A DNA stretch of 10,929 nucleotides from Bacteroidota bacterium (GTDB taxonomy: Bacteria; Bacteroidota; Bacteroidia; Chitinophagales; Saprospiraceae): positions 1-10,929 of the forward strand of contig JAKQGD010000362.1 of the NCBI GenBank assembly GCA_029573365.1, written 5' to 3'. This document shows, one piece after another, positions 1 to 7,068 of this stretch (position 1 is its first letter; each line of letters begins with the position of its first letter). Below the pieces are notes generated by a model. The model searched no databases and was not told where the DNA came from. It was given only the letters and a program-made list of their open reading frames with translations. Made by a program: the position numbers and the translations under genes.

Positions 1-152
1 ATAAAAATACAGAAAGGCTCTTGCTTAGATTTTCTGCAAAAAGACAAGTACATTTTCAGAAGGATGAACTTATTATATTTGTTGGTCCGGGCCCCAAGGA
101 CTATTCAGAGCAATTTAAGGCATTAACAAAGGACTTTTACACATTCCTTTAA
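1..152 (+). CDS. C-terminal end of an unidentified protein (5' end outside window)
   Basis: The frame whose codons begin at base 3 is open from the window edge to a TAA at 150-152 and gives 49 residues. The other two plus frames are worse candidates: one has a stop at base 2 and another at bases 26-28, and the third ends at a TAA inside this segment. The peptide has a protein-like composition: a charged stretch, a short hydrophobic strand followed by a glycine/proline turn (IIFVGPGPKDY), and an amphipathic end (FKALTKDFYTFL). I do not recognise the family from this tail. The gene is co-directional with the metalloprotease downstream, but 159 bases and a candidate promoter lie between them, so they are probably not cotranscribed from a single start. 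Confidence 0.6.
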   Translation, partial: KNTERLLLRFSAKRQVHFQKDELIIFVGPGPKDYSEQFKALTKDFYTFL

Positions 153-155
153 GAT

Positions 156-174
156 AAAATGGAAAGTCATTTTT
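156..174 (+). terminator. weak A/T-rich hairpin after the partial first gene
   Basis: AAAATG at 156-161 can pair with CATTTT at 168-173 around a six-base loop, and a short T run reaches 174. It lies 4 bases after the stop of the upstream gene, where a terminator is expected. The stem has only one G-C pair, so it is weak and could be chance in A/T-rich DNA. Confidence 0.2.
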
Positions 175-208
175 GTACCAAAAAAACAAAATCGGGGTAA
201 ACCATAGG

Positions 209-238
209 TTTGCCCAAAGTGAATTTTTATTAGATTTG
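209..238 (+). promoter_or_regulatory. candidate Bacteroidota promoter for the metalloprotease gene
   Basis: TAGATTTG at 231-238 matches the TAnnTTTG -7 box of Bacteroidota primary-sigma promoters. A TTTG at 209-212 lies 18 bases upstream, within the usual spacing for the -33 element. The start codon is at 312, which implies a leader of about 65-70 bases that is very A/T-rich. A second TAnnTTTG match (TAGGTTTG, 205-212) overlaps the proposed -33 element but has no well-placed partner of its own. No Shine-Dalgarno sequence precedes the ATG. The assignment is by motif only. Confidence 0.4.
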
Positions 239-311
239 TGTCGCAAATATCACATATCAATTGCCGATAATTTTTAATCAATTCATTGTCATTAATTTAT
301 AATTTTTTCTA

Positions 312-3300
312 ATGAATTTTAAGTACTCAATTATCCTTATTCTTATAGTCCTTGGCTTTCCCAGAGTTTCATTTTCCCAGGTTTTGGAAAAGTATCCTCA
401 GCTGGAACGCAAGTTTACAAGTTTTGAAGTTGTCAACCTTGATTCGAGAAGCATTTACCGGGATATAATTCAAAACAATGGAGCAGATAATTTTGAGATG
501 GTCCTTCCGGGCAATAAAAAGATTTACCTCACACTGTACGCTGCCGACCTAATTGCCCCTGAATATAATTTTAACACAATCGGCGAAAATGAAACCACTG
601 TTAGGACAGGAACAACTGTCAGGCCTATGAGAGGATTTGTCAATGGTGTGGCAGACAGTGAAGCGGCACTTACATTCAACGATAAATTTATATACGGTTT
701 TATCAGAATAAGGTCAGAAGAGTATTACATCGAACCCGTGCATCACCTTCTCGGTACCAATGAAGCCGACGATTTTGTCATGTATAGGCCAGAGGACGTC
801 ATTCCGGACAGAGAGTTGAAATGTGCCTATGATTTAGACAACGAAAAGGCACAAGAAATCAGAGATTCGCACGAACATGACGCAAACCGGACAGGATTGT
901 GTTATCAGATCAGATATGCCATAGCCTCTGACTGGTCTATGCGTTTTAAATACGGGTCTGTAACAGGGGTCGAAAACCATAATATCGGAGTACTCAATGA
1001 CGTTCAGACCAATTATGACAATGAATTTGCGGACGAGCTTTCCTTTACCATCGTTCAGCAATTTGTGGTCAATTGTTCTACATGTGATCCCTGGACAAAC
1101 AGTACAGATGCTGGGACATTGCTTTCATCTTTTAGGAACTGGGCGCCATCAGGCTTTAATACTACACATGATCTGGGTTGTTTATGGACCAACCGTGACC
1201 TTGACGGCTCGACCATCGGCATTGCTTATTTAGGTGTTTTATGCACTTCTTCAAAATATCATGTTTTGCAAGATTTCTCTTCTAATGCATCATTGTTAAG
1301 GTGTATGGCATCACATGAAATAGGACATAATTTTAATGCTGATCATGACCCATCAGGCAGTTCGACCATTATGGCTCCGGCAGTTAGTACAAGCAATACC
1401 TGGTCCGCTGCCTCTAAATCAGCCATAGAGGGTGAATATATGTCGGCAAGCTGCCTGCAGTTTTGTCCTGGTGGCGGTTCTGCTCCTGTGGCAAACTTTA
1501 CATATTCTATAATCTCTGCATGCTCTCCGGGACAAGTACAATATACAGACAATTCCACGAATGCTGTATCAAGGAGTTGGTCTTTTCCAGGAGGGTTGCC
1601 CTCATCCTCAACGGCCTTGAATCCCCTGGTATCGTATTCCAATCCTGGTACTTACAATGCCACCCTTACTGTATATAACTCTTCAGGATCCAGTAATTCT
1701 AAATCAGTCAACAATGTGGTTACTGTAATAAGTCTTCCGGTAGTTTCGTTTTTGTTTACAGTAAATGGCAATACAACATCATTTACATTTACAGGTTCAA
1801 ACGCGACATCTGTATTATGGAATTTTGGAGATGGTACAACAAGTTCTCAGACTAATCCACAACATGTGTATTCCGGAGACGGAGTTTATAACGTTACTCT
1901 TACGGCAACAAATTCATGTGGATCAAATAATTCTACACAACAGGTTACAATAGTAACGCCACCAGTGGCCAATTTTACCCCAAGTGTGCAGTATGGCTGC
2001 AATCCTTTGACCGTGACATTTTTAAATGAATCGTCTACCAATTCAACAAGTTTTACCTGGAATTTTCCTGGGGGGAGTCCGTCGTCCTCCTATCTGCAAA
2101 GCCCCACGGTTATATATAATTCTCCAGGTATCTACAATGTTACACTTACAGTAAGCAACAATATTGGCACTGATGTGAAAGTTGGCAGTATAACAGTTTA
2201 TGCTCAAACGACGCCTGCATTTACATCAAATATTAATGGATCTTTGGTTAACTTTATCAATAATTCTACGAGTGCTGACAGTTATCTTTGGAGTTTTGGA
2301 GACGGCCAGACATCACAAAGCGTCAACCCAAGCCATACATATGTATCTAATGGCACCTATAATGTAAAATTGACAGCAAACAATTGGTGTGGATCTGTTA
2401 GTCTAACCCAACAGGTGACGATAGCAGCACCACCTTTAGCATCTTTTACACCGACATCGGCCCAAAACATCTGTGTTGGCCAGTCAGTTGCGTATACCAA
2501 TACCTCCACATACAGTCCTACAACGTATCAATGGACATTTGAAGGAGGAAATCCAGCTACTTCGACAGTAGCAAATCCGAGTGTGACCTATAATGCTGCG
2601 GGCAATTATGATGTTTCACTTATCGTGACCAATGCTTTTGGTTCTGATACATTGACACAACAAAATCTGGTCAGTGTGACTGCCATGCCTGTGGCTGCCT
2701 TTACTCAGTCTGTTTCGGGGCTGACCGTACAGTTTACATCTTCGAGCCAGAATGCTTCAGGACTGCTGTGGGATTTCGGCGACGGACAGACGAGTACTCA
2801 ACTCAATCCTTTGCATATCTATGCCAATGAAGGTACTTATAATGTGGTGCTTACAGCGTCAAACAGTTGCGGCAATAACAATACAACCTCCGCGGTAACA
2901 CTGTTGCTGCCTCCTGTAGCTTCGTTTTCGTCAGGTACTATGAATATTTGTCCTGGACAGACCGTAAATTATGTTAATCAGTCAACAGGCAACTCAGCAA
3001 CCTATCAGTGGAGTTTTGAGGGTGGAAATCCAGCTACTTCTTCTGTGGCAAATCCAACCGTCACTTATGCAACCGCAGGTTCGTACGACGTCACCCTGAT
3101 TGTCACCAATGCTGCAGGTGCAGATACTATGACTATTCAGAATTATGTGACAGTAACACCATTGGCTACAGCCAACTTTACTCAGACTTCTGTGGGCCTT
3201 ACGGTCAATTTTACCTCACAGGTACAGAATGCGACTTCTATCCTTTGGAATTTTGGCGACGGACAGACAAGTACTGCGGCCAACCCAACTCATACTTATG

Positions 3301-4616
3301 CCTCAGAAGGCAGTTATACTATTACACTTACTGCAAGTAACCAGTGCGGAGATGTGACATTTACCAAAAACATGCTCATCGTATTGCAGCCCGTAGCTAT
3401 GTTTGGAGCAACTGTTACTCAGATATGTCAGGGGCAGTCAGTATCATTTATAAATCAGTCATCTGCCAATTCGACAAGCTTTAACTGGACATTTGAGGGC
3501 GGCATCCCTGCCACATCCACAGCGGAAAATCCTGTTGTTTCCTACGCGTCTCCGGGTGTCTATGGAGTGACGCTTACCGTTTCAAATTCCAACGGACAGA
3601 ACACCTTGTCACAACCAGGATACATCACAGTTGTAGGGCCGGTACCTGTAGGTTTCCAGTCTTCCGTCACAGGAAATGTCATCACCCTTACCAATACTGC
3701 TTCACCGGTAGATTCAGTGCAATGGACGGTCAGTGGAAACGGATTTTCACAAACAGCCACAGGCAGTGTCGCATCGGTAACAGTTCCGGCCAATGGTTCC
3801 TATACGATAACGCAGATCACTTACGGCTTCTGTGGTTATTCGGTGGCCGGCAATTCTACGGTTGAGGTAACAGGATACTGCACCGCATCGTTTTCTGCAG
3901 GCACAGGGTGTCCCGGGCAGCCTGTAACCGTTAACAACAATTCCGTGAATGCCACCTCATATCAGTGGATTCTGGAAGGGGGCAATCCTTCAACATCCAC
4001 AGAGGCAAATCCTCCTGTCATTTACAGCCAGCCTGGTACATATCAGGTGACACTTATAGCCAGCAACGGACTGGGAAGTGATACTTTTACTTCATCAATA
4101 ACCGTGATTCCTCTCCCCGTAGCATCATTTGACTTTGTGTCCAACAATGGACAGGCAGACTTTACGTTTACAGGCAGCAATACCACAGAAATCAACTGGG
4201 ATTTTGGTGACGGAGGCAAGGCCAATGGAACAATGACAACCCACACCTATACCAAGACAGGGTCCTATATCGTCACAGTGAGAGCCGTTAATGCCTGCGG
4301 ACAATCTGTAATAACAAAGACCATTGACATCATTGTCAGCAGCACGACCGACATCAGCCTTGATGCCATTAGGGTATCTCCCAATCCTAATAACGGGCAG
4401 TTTAATGTATCTATGACCAGCAAAGGCACCGGCACTGCTGTTTATTCGATCGCGGACATCAGCGGCCGACTGGTGGACACGGGTACTCTCAGGGCTGTCA
4501 ATGGAGTTTTCAACAGGAACTTTGACTTAGGTAACACAGCTTCTGCCACGTATATTCTGATCATCAGAGAAGATGACAGAATAGTAAGAAAACTCGTAGT
4601 AGCAGGAATGAAATAG
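312..4616 (+). CDS. secreted reprolysin-like zinc metalloprotease with twelve PKD domains and T9SS sorting domain
   Basis: A 1434-residue extracellular or cell-surface protease. Residues 1-23 form a Sec signal peptide (basic start, hydrophobic core, FSQ cleavage region). Residues of about 24-190 resemble a propeptide. The catalytic domain (about 197-387) has the metzincin zinc motif: H335, E336, H339 and H345 (HEIGHNFNADH), and a Met-turn at M354 (STIMAP). This fits reprolysin-like (M12B-type) peptidases; H335/H339/H345 should bind zinc and E336 should act as general base. Residues 391-1342 are twelve PKD-type beta-sandwich domains in A/B alternation (see the repeat entry), probably a spacer or a protein/glycan-binding stalk. 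Residues of about 1353-1434 are a T9SS type A sorting domain, so the protein should cross the outer membrane by type IX secretion and may be anchored there. The ATG at 312 is chosen because the signal peptide starts there. No frameshift or missing catalytic residue is seen. The substrate is unknown. Confidence 0.93.
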   Translation: MNFKYSIILILIVLGFPRVSFSQVLEKYPQLERKFTSFEVVNLDSRSIYRDIIQNNGADNFEMVLPGNKKIYLTLYAADLIAPEYNFNTIGENETTVRTGTTVRPMRGFVNGVADSEAALTFNDKFIYGFIRIRSEEYYIEPVHHLLGTNEADDFVMYRPEDVIPDRELKCAYDLDNEKAQEIRDSHEHDANRTGLCYQIRYAIASDWSMRFKYGSVTGVENHNIGVLNDVQTNYDNEFADELSFTIVQQFVVNCSTCDPWTNSTDAGTLLSSFRNWAPSGFNTTHDLGCLWTNRDLDGSTIGIAYLGVLCTSSKYHVLQDFSSNASLLRCMASHEIGHNFNADHDPSGSSTIMAPAVSTSNTWSAASKSAIEGEYMSASCLQFCPGGGSAPVANFTYSIISACSPGQVQYTDNSTNAVSRSWSFPGGLPSSSTALNPLVSYSNPGTYNATLTVYNSSGSSNSKSVNNVVTVISLPVVSFLFTVNGNTTSFTFTGSNATSVLWNFGDGTTSSQTNPQHVYSGDGVYNVTLTATNSCGSNNSTQQVTIVTPPVANFTPSVQYGCNPLTVTFLNESSTNSTSFTWNFPGGSPSSSYLQSPTVIYNSPGIYNVTLTVSNNIGTDVKVGSITVYAQTTPAFTSNINGSLVNFINNSTSADSYLWSFGDGQTSQSVNPSHTYVSNGTYNVKLTANNWCGSVSLTQQVTIAAPPLASFTPTSAQNICVGQSVAYTNTSTYSPTTYQWTFEGGNPATSTVANPSVTYNAAGNYDVSLIVTNAFGSDTLTQQNLVSVTAMPVAAFTQSVSGLTVQFTSSSQNASGLLWDFGDGQTSTQLNPLHIYANEGTYNVVLTASNSCGNNNTTSAVTLLLPPVASFSSGTMNICPGQTVNYVNQSTGNSATYQWSFEGGNPATSSVANPTVTYATAGSYDVTLIVTNAAGADTMTIQNYVTVTPLATANFTQTSVGLTVNFTSQVQNATSILWNFGDGQTSTAANPTHTYASEGSYTITLTASNQCGDVTFTKNMLIVLQPVAMFGATVTQICQGQSVSFINQSSANSTSFNWTFEGGIPATSTAENPVVSYASPGVYGVTLTVSNSNGQNTLSQPGYITVVGPVPVGFQSSVTGNVITLTNTASPVDSVQWTVSGNGFSQTATGSVASVTVPANGSYTITQITYGFCGYSVAGNSTVEVTGYCTASFSAGTGCPGQPVTVNNNSVNATSYQWILEGGNPSTSTEANPPVIYSQPGTYQVTLIASNGLGSDTFTSSITVIPLPVASFDFVSNNGQADFTFTGSNTTEINWDFGDGGKANGTMTTHTYTKTGSYIVTVRAVNACGQSVITKTIDIIVSSTTDISLDAIRVSPNPNNGQFNVSMTSKGTGTAVYSIADISGRLVDTGTLRAVNGVFNRNFDLGNTASATYILIIREDDRIVRKLVVAGMK
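1482..4337 (+). repeat. twelve tandem PKD-domain repeats in six A/B pairs
   Basis: Domain starts by residue: A 391, B 475, A 550, B 632, A 707, B 792, A 867, B 951, A 1026, B 1110, A 1189, B 1268, ending near 1342. A-type units are 79-85 residues and carry W-x-F-(P/E)-G-G (LEGG in the last A unit). B-type units are exactly 75 residues, with W-x-F-G-D-G, except the fifth B unit (1110-1188), which has 79 and lacks the FGDG motif. Each A unit has a Cys near its start (404, 563, 721, 880, 1039, 1200; also C1190) and each B unit one near its end (536, 693, 853, 1012, 1174, 1329). The pairs starting at 707 and 867 also share identical DNA stretches, for example around the FEGGNPATS codons. The repeating unit is therefore the A-B pair of about 154-163 residues, presumably grown by pair duplication. 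Confidence 0.85.
4368..4613 (+). other. T9SS type A C-terminal sorting domain of the metalloprotease
   Basis: Residues of about 1353-1434 show the conserved landmarks of the T9SS type A sorting domain (TIGR04183-like): the VSPNPNNGQF motif at the beginning, a central strand-turn with SGRLVDTG, and a terminal ATYILIIREDDRIVRKLVV strand pair ending close to the C-terminus. In this family the domain directs translocation through the type IX secretion system and is often cleaved during surface attachment. The domain is recognised by motif pattern; the secretion machinery itself is not encoded in this window. Confidence 0.9.
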
Positions 4617-4617
4617 T

Positions 4618-4651
4618 AAAAAAAAACGGGCTCATATGGCCCGTTTTTTTT
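4618..4651. terminator. bidirectional Rho-independent terminator between convergent genes
   Basis: A perfect 11-base-pair stem (4621-4631 with 4639-4649, core ACGGGC/GCCCGT) encloses a 7-base loop. Nine A residues (4618-4626) run into the left arm and eight T residues (4644-4651) follow the right core, so the hairpin ends in a U tract on either strand. It begins 2 bases after the metalloprotease stop and lies 50 bases beyond the stop of the minus-strand TRAP gene, so it can end both transcripts. Confidence 0.9.
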
Positions 4652-4700
4652 GCCTGTATATGCTTCGGAAAACCTTTAGCAATCTTGGCATTAAAGCTGG

Positions 4701-5798
4701 TTACAATTCGTGATAAAGTTTTTCTGAGTAGGCAGCCCAGTTCCGTATGTTGCCGGCAAAGGAGGTAAATGACTTGTATACCTTACCTGTGAATTCGTCG
4801 GCTTCTGCCATATCTTCTAGGATTTCGGTAGTATATTTCTTAAGCTGGTTCAGGATGTCTGCATCTAGTTTTCTGACGTCTACTTTTTCTTCCCTGACCA
4901 GCTTTTCCATGTACATATTGTTCTTAGCTTCAAATTCAGAAATCACCCAAACATTCATTCTTGCAGAGGCTGTTTCCAGTATCACCTGCAGGTGCTCCGG
5001 CAGTTCATTGAAGGCTTTGAGGTTAAACATGTTTTCAAGGACGGAACCAGGCTCGTGCCATCCCGGTGAATAATAATATCTGGCTATTTTGTGGAAGCCC
5101 ATGACATAATCATGATAAGGTCCTATCCACTCTGTGGCATCGATGACGCCTCGTTCCAGGTTGGTATAGATCTCGTTTCCAGAAGAAAGAACAGCAGTAC
5201 CACCGGCTTTGGCCAACACCTTGCCCCCGAGACCGGGAATCCTCATTTTGAGGCCTTTAAGGTCAGAAATGTCGTTGATTTCCTTGTTAAACCATCCGGC
5301 CATCTGCATGCCTGTATTGCCCGCAGGAAATGATATAAGTCCAAATTTGGCGTAAAGCTCCTTCCATAATTCGAGGCCTCCGCCGCAATATATCCAGGCA
5401 TTCATCTGCTGAGCATTCATGCCAAAAGGCACTGCAGTAAACAGTTGTGTTGCAGGCGACTTTCCAGCCCAGTAATAGGAGGCTCCGTTTCCTATTTCGG
5501 CAGCTCCACTGCTCACGGCATCGAAGACCTCAAGACCCGGAATCAGCTCTCCTGCACCATACACCTTGATCAACATTTCGCCTGATGACATCTTGTGTAC
5601 CCAATCGGCAAAATGCTGACAGGCCTCGCCCAAAACAGGAAAATTTGGCGGCCATGTGGTGACCATTTTCCACTTATATTCGGCCTCCGCAGGGGCAGAT
5701 TCTTTGTGTGTCTGGGACTTTGGCTTGCAGGAGGTTAACAGGGCTCCACCACCTATGGCTGCAACAGAAAAGTCACGTATAAATCTTTTGCGGTCCAT
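4701..5798 (-). CDS. TRAP transporter solute-binding lipoprotein, TakP-like (2-oxo acid/carboxylate type)
   Basis: A 365-residue periplasmic solute-binding protein of the DctP/TakP family, which delivers small carboxylates to TRAP permeases. The start at 5798 (MDRKRFIRDF) is preferred over an in-frame ATG 48 codons upstream because it gives a proper export signal: a twin-arginine-like RKRF motif, a hydrophobic stretch, and lipobox LTSC with the lipidated Cys at 24. The longer reading would bury this signal. TakP-like blocks are clear: a GAGELIPG segment (81-88), LKMRIPGLGG (183-192), and ERGVIDATEWIGPYHD (215-230) followed by YYYSPGWHEPG. Q165, R186, E223 and W224 have the same mutual spacing as TakP Q156, R177, E214 and W215, which bind ligand and cation (TakP numbering from memory). 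No DctQ or DctM permease gene lies nearby, and the gene is transcribed alone. The specific ligand is not known. Confidence 0.88.
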   Translation of the reverse strand: MDRKRFIRDFSVAAIGGGALLTSCKPKSQTHKESAPAEAEYKWKMVTTWPPNFPVLGEACQHFADWVHKMSSGEMLIKVYGAGELIPGLEVFDAVSSGAAEIGNGASYYWAGKSPATQLFTAVPFGMNAQQMNAWIYCGGGLELWKELYAKFGLISFPAGNTGMQMAGWFNKEINDISDLKGLKMRIPGLGGKVLAKAGGTAVLSSGNEIYTNLERGVIDATEWIGPYHDYVMGFHKIARYYYSPGWHEPGSVLENMFNLKAFNELPEHLQVILETASARMNVWVISEFEAKNNMYMEKLVREEKVDVRKLDADILNQLKKYTTEILEDMAEADEFTGKVYKSFTSFAGNIRNWAAYSEKLYHEL

Positions 5799-5816
5799 TT
5801 TAATAATGCTTTGACA

Positions 5817-5824
5817 CAAACCTA
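5817..5824 (-). promoter_or_regulatory. candidate -7 box for the TRAP binding-protein gene
   Basis: Read on the minus strand this is TAGGTTTG, an exact TAnnTTTG match, 18 bases upstream of the preferred ATG at 5798. No TTG -33 element stands at the usual distance, so support is partial. Its position inside the region ahead of the chosen start, and inside the coding frame of the longer alternative, favours the shorter protein. Confidence 0.35.
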
Positions 5825-5887
5825 ATAAAAAATGATCATTGTATAGCCCTCTGATTGCTTTTAGTGACGATTTATGAGACTTTATTG

Positions 5888-5916
5888 TTGGAGATGGATG
5901 ATTGCGTATATTTTTG
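5888..5916 (+). promoter_or_regulatory. candidate promoter for the NTP pyrophosphohydrolase gene
   Basis: TATTTTTG at 5909-5916 fits TAnnTTTG, and TTG at 5888-5890 lies 18 bases upstream, matching Bacteroidota promoter architecture. The ATG at 5936 follows after 19 bases. Together with the minus-strand box at 5817-5824 it makes 5799-5935 a divergent promoter region. It also supports starting this gene at 5936 and not at the in-frame ATG at 5855, which lies upstream of the promoter. Confidence 0.42.
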
Positions 5917-5935
5917 CACACAAATAAGCTTTTCC

Positions 5936-6433
5936 ATGGCACGTAAACTTAAAATTTTTGACGAACCCTCGGCACTCACGGGTGTTGCTGCCTTTCACGA
6001 CATCTTTAACATGCCCGTACTTCCGTCTCCTCAGATTCCTGACGAAAAACGTTGTAACCTGCGGGTGGCACTTCTACAGGAAGAACTCGATGAACTCAGG
6101 ACTGCCATCCTCGAAAACGACATCGTAGGCGTGGCTGATGCTCTCTGTGACCTCCAGTATGTACTTTCCGGGGCCGTTTTGGAGTTTGGACTGGCAGATA
6201 GATTTAAGGCTCTTTTTGACGAAGTCCAGAGATCAAATATGAGCAAGCCGTGCAAATCTCTCGAGCATGCCCGGGAAACGCAGTTATATTACCTCGAACA
6301 TAAAAACACGGAGTCTTATATCCAGGAAAGAGAAGGGGAGTACCTCGTTTACAGGACGGCTGATAATAAGGTGCTCAAATCAGTGTACTATTCGGAGGCG
6401 GACCTGGAAAGCATCGTTATGCGTAAAGACTGA
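5936..6433 (+). CDS. MazG/PRA-PH-like nucleoside triphosphate pyrophosphohydrolase
   Basis: A 165-residue all-alpha NTP pyrophosphohydrolase-type protein, probably cytoplasmic, expected to hydrolyse a nucleoside triphosphate or related nucleotide to the monophosphate and pyrophosphate using Mg2+. Visible motifs: EELDE (E49, E50, E53) as the EExxE metal site; DALCD (D68, D72) followed by LQYVLSGA as the second acidic helix; and EVQRSNMSK (96-104), the E-x-x-R/H-S-N-M-x-K signature of the phosphoribosyl-ATP pyrophosphohydrolase-like subgroup. Residues of about 105-165 form a C-terminal extension with a helix and a small beta hairpin. The start at 5936 removes a 27-residue N-terminal stretch that overlaps the promoter region. 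It could be a housecleaning enzyme for damaged nucleotides, but its substrate cannot be read from sequence. There is no his operon context, so a histidine-biosynthetic role is unlikely. Probably cotranscribed with the DinB-like gene 28 bases downstream. Confidence 0.8.
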   Translation: MARKLKIFDEPSALTGVAAFHDIFNMPVLPSPQIPDEKRCNLRVALLQEELDELRTAILENDIVGVADALCDLQYVLSGAVLEFGLADRFKALFDEVQRSNMSKPCKSLEHARETQLYYLEHKNTESYIQEREGEYLVYRTADNKVLKSVYYSEADLESIVMRKD

Positions 6434-6461
6434 ATTAACATTAACCTCAAATTTCTACTTG

Positions 6462-6971
6462 ATGACCGAAAACGAAATCATAACAAGGCTAAGCCACAAC
6501 GGTTTGATTATTAAAGACTTGCTCGATGATGTCCCGGCAGGCCAGATTTTGTATAAGCCGGAGGATGATCAGTGGTGTCTGCTGGAGGTCGTTTGTCACC
6601 TTGCTGACGAAGAGGTGCATGACTTCAGGGCGAGGTGCCTCAGTACCATTGAAGACCCTTCCATTCAATGGCCTGCCATAGATCCACAGGGTTGGGTGAA
6701 ACTAAATAAATACATTGACCAGGATTTTAAATACAAGGTCAAAACCTTCTTGTCAGAAAGGAAAAAGTCTGTTGTGTTGTTGAGAAAAATAGAAAACCCG
6801 CGGTGGGGCAACACTTATGAGCATCCCAGGATAGGCTCTGTTACAGCTAGGATGATGCTCCATAACTGGCTTATGCACGATTACCTCCATATCAGACAGA
6901 TACACAGACTTAAAACAGAATATTTCAGGACTGTTTCTGCAGAAAACCTGGCTTATGCAGGTAACTGGTAA
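6462..6971 (+). CDS. DinB/YfiT-like putative metalloprotein
   Basis: A 169-residue cytoplasmic protein with the pattern of the DinB four-helix-bundle family. The expected metal-binding histidines are H46 (CHLADEE, helix 2) and H139 and H143 (MHDYLHIRQI, last helix), the usual H...HxxxH arrangement for a divalent metal. The RIGSVTARMMLHNWLMHDYLHIRQI block is characteristic of the DinB_2 subgroup. Some members are thiol (bacillithiol/mycothiol) S-transferases and many are uncharacterised, so a specific reaction is not claimed. The ATG at 6462 is chosen because the family similarity begins there; the same frame is open further upstream, but only inside the preceding gene. It starts 28 bases after that gene's stop without an obvious terminator, suggesting an operon. 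Confidence 0.8.
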   Translation: MTENEIITRLSHNGLIIKDLLDDVPAGQILYKPEDDQWCLLEVVCHLADEEVHDFRARCLSTIEDPSIQWPAIDPQGWVKLNKYIDQDFKYKVKTFLSERKKSVVLLRKIENPRWGNTYEHPRIGSVTARMMLHNWLMHDYLHIRQIHRLKTEYFRTVSAENLAYAGNW

Positions 6972-7068
6972 GGTTTGTAATTTATTTTTATGTCATCGTA
7001 CTTTTTACATAATTTATTCTTTAAACCAAAGCCGACATTTTAGAATTTTAATAAGATAAGTCAGTCAA

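Noticed and set aside
1482..4337. Regular repeats considered as a CRISPR array or non-coding satellite
   Set aside because: The periodicity is about 460-490 bases, fully in frame, and encodes PKD domains; there are no short identical repeats with unique spacers.
5855..5935. 27-residue N-terminal extension of the pyrophosphohydrolase
   Set aside because: It spans the candidate promoter at 5888-5916 and overlaps the opposite gene's upstream region; the family-like sequence starts at the later ATG.
5799..5942. 48-residue N-terminal extension of the TRAP binding protein
   Set aside because: It would bury the Tat-like/lipobox export signal inside the protein, overlaps the divergent gene and its promoter, and has no family resemblance.
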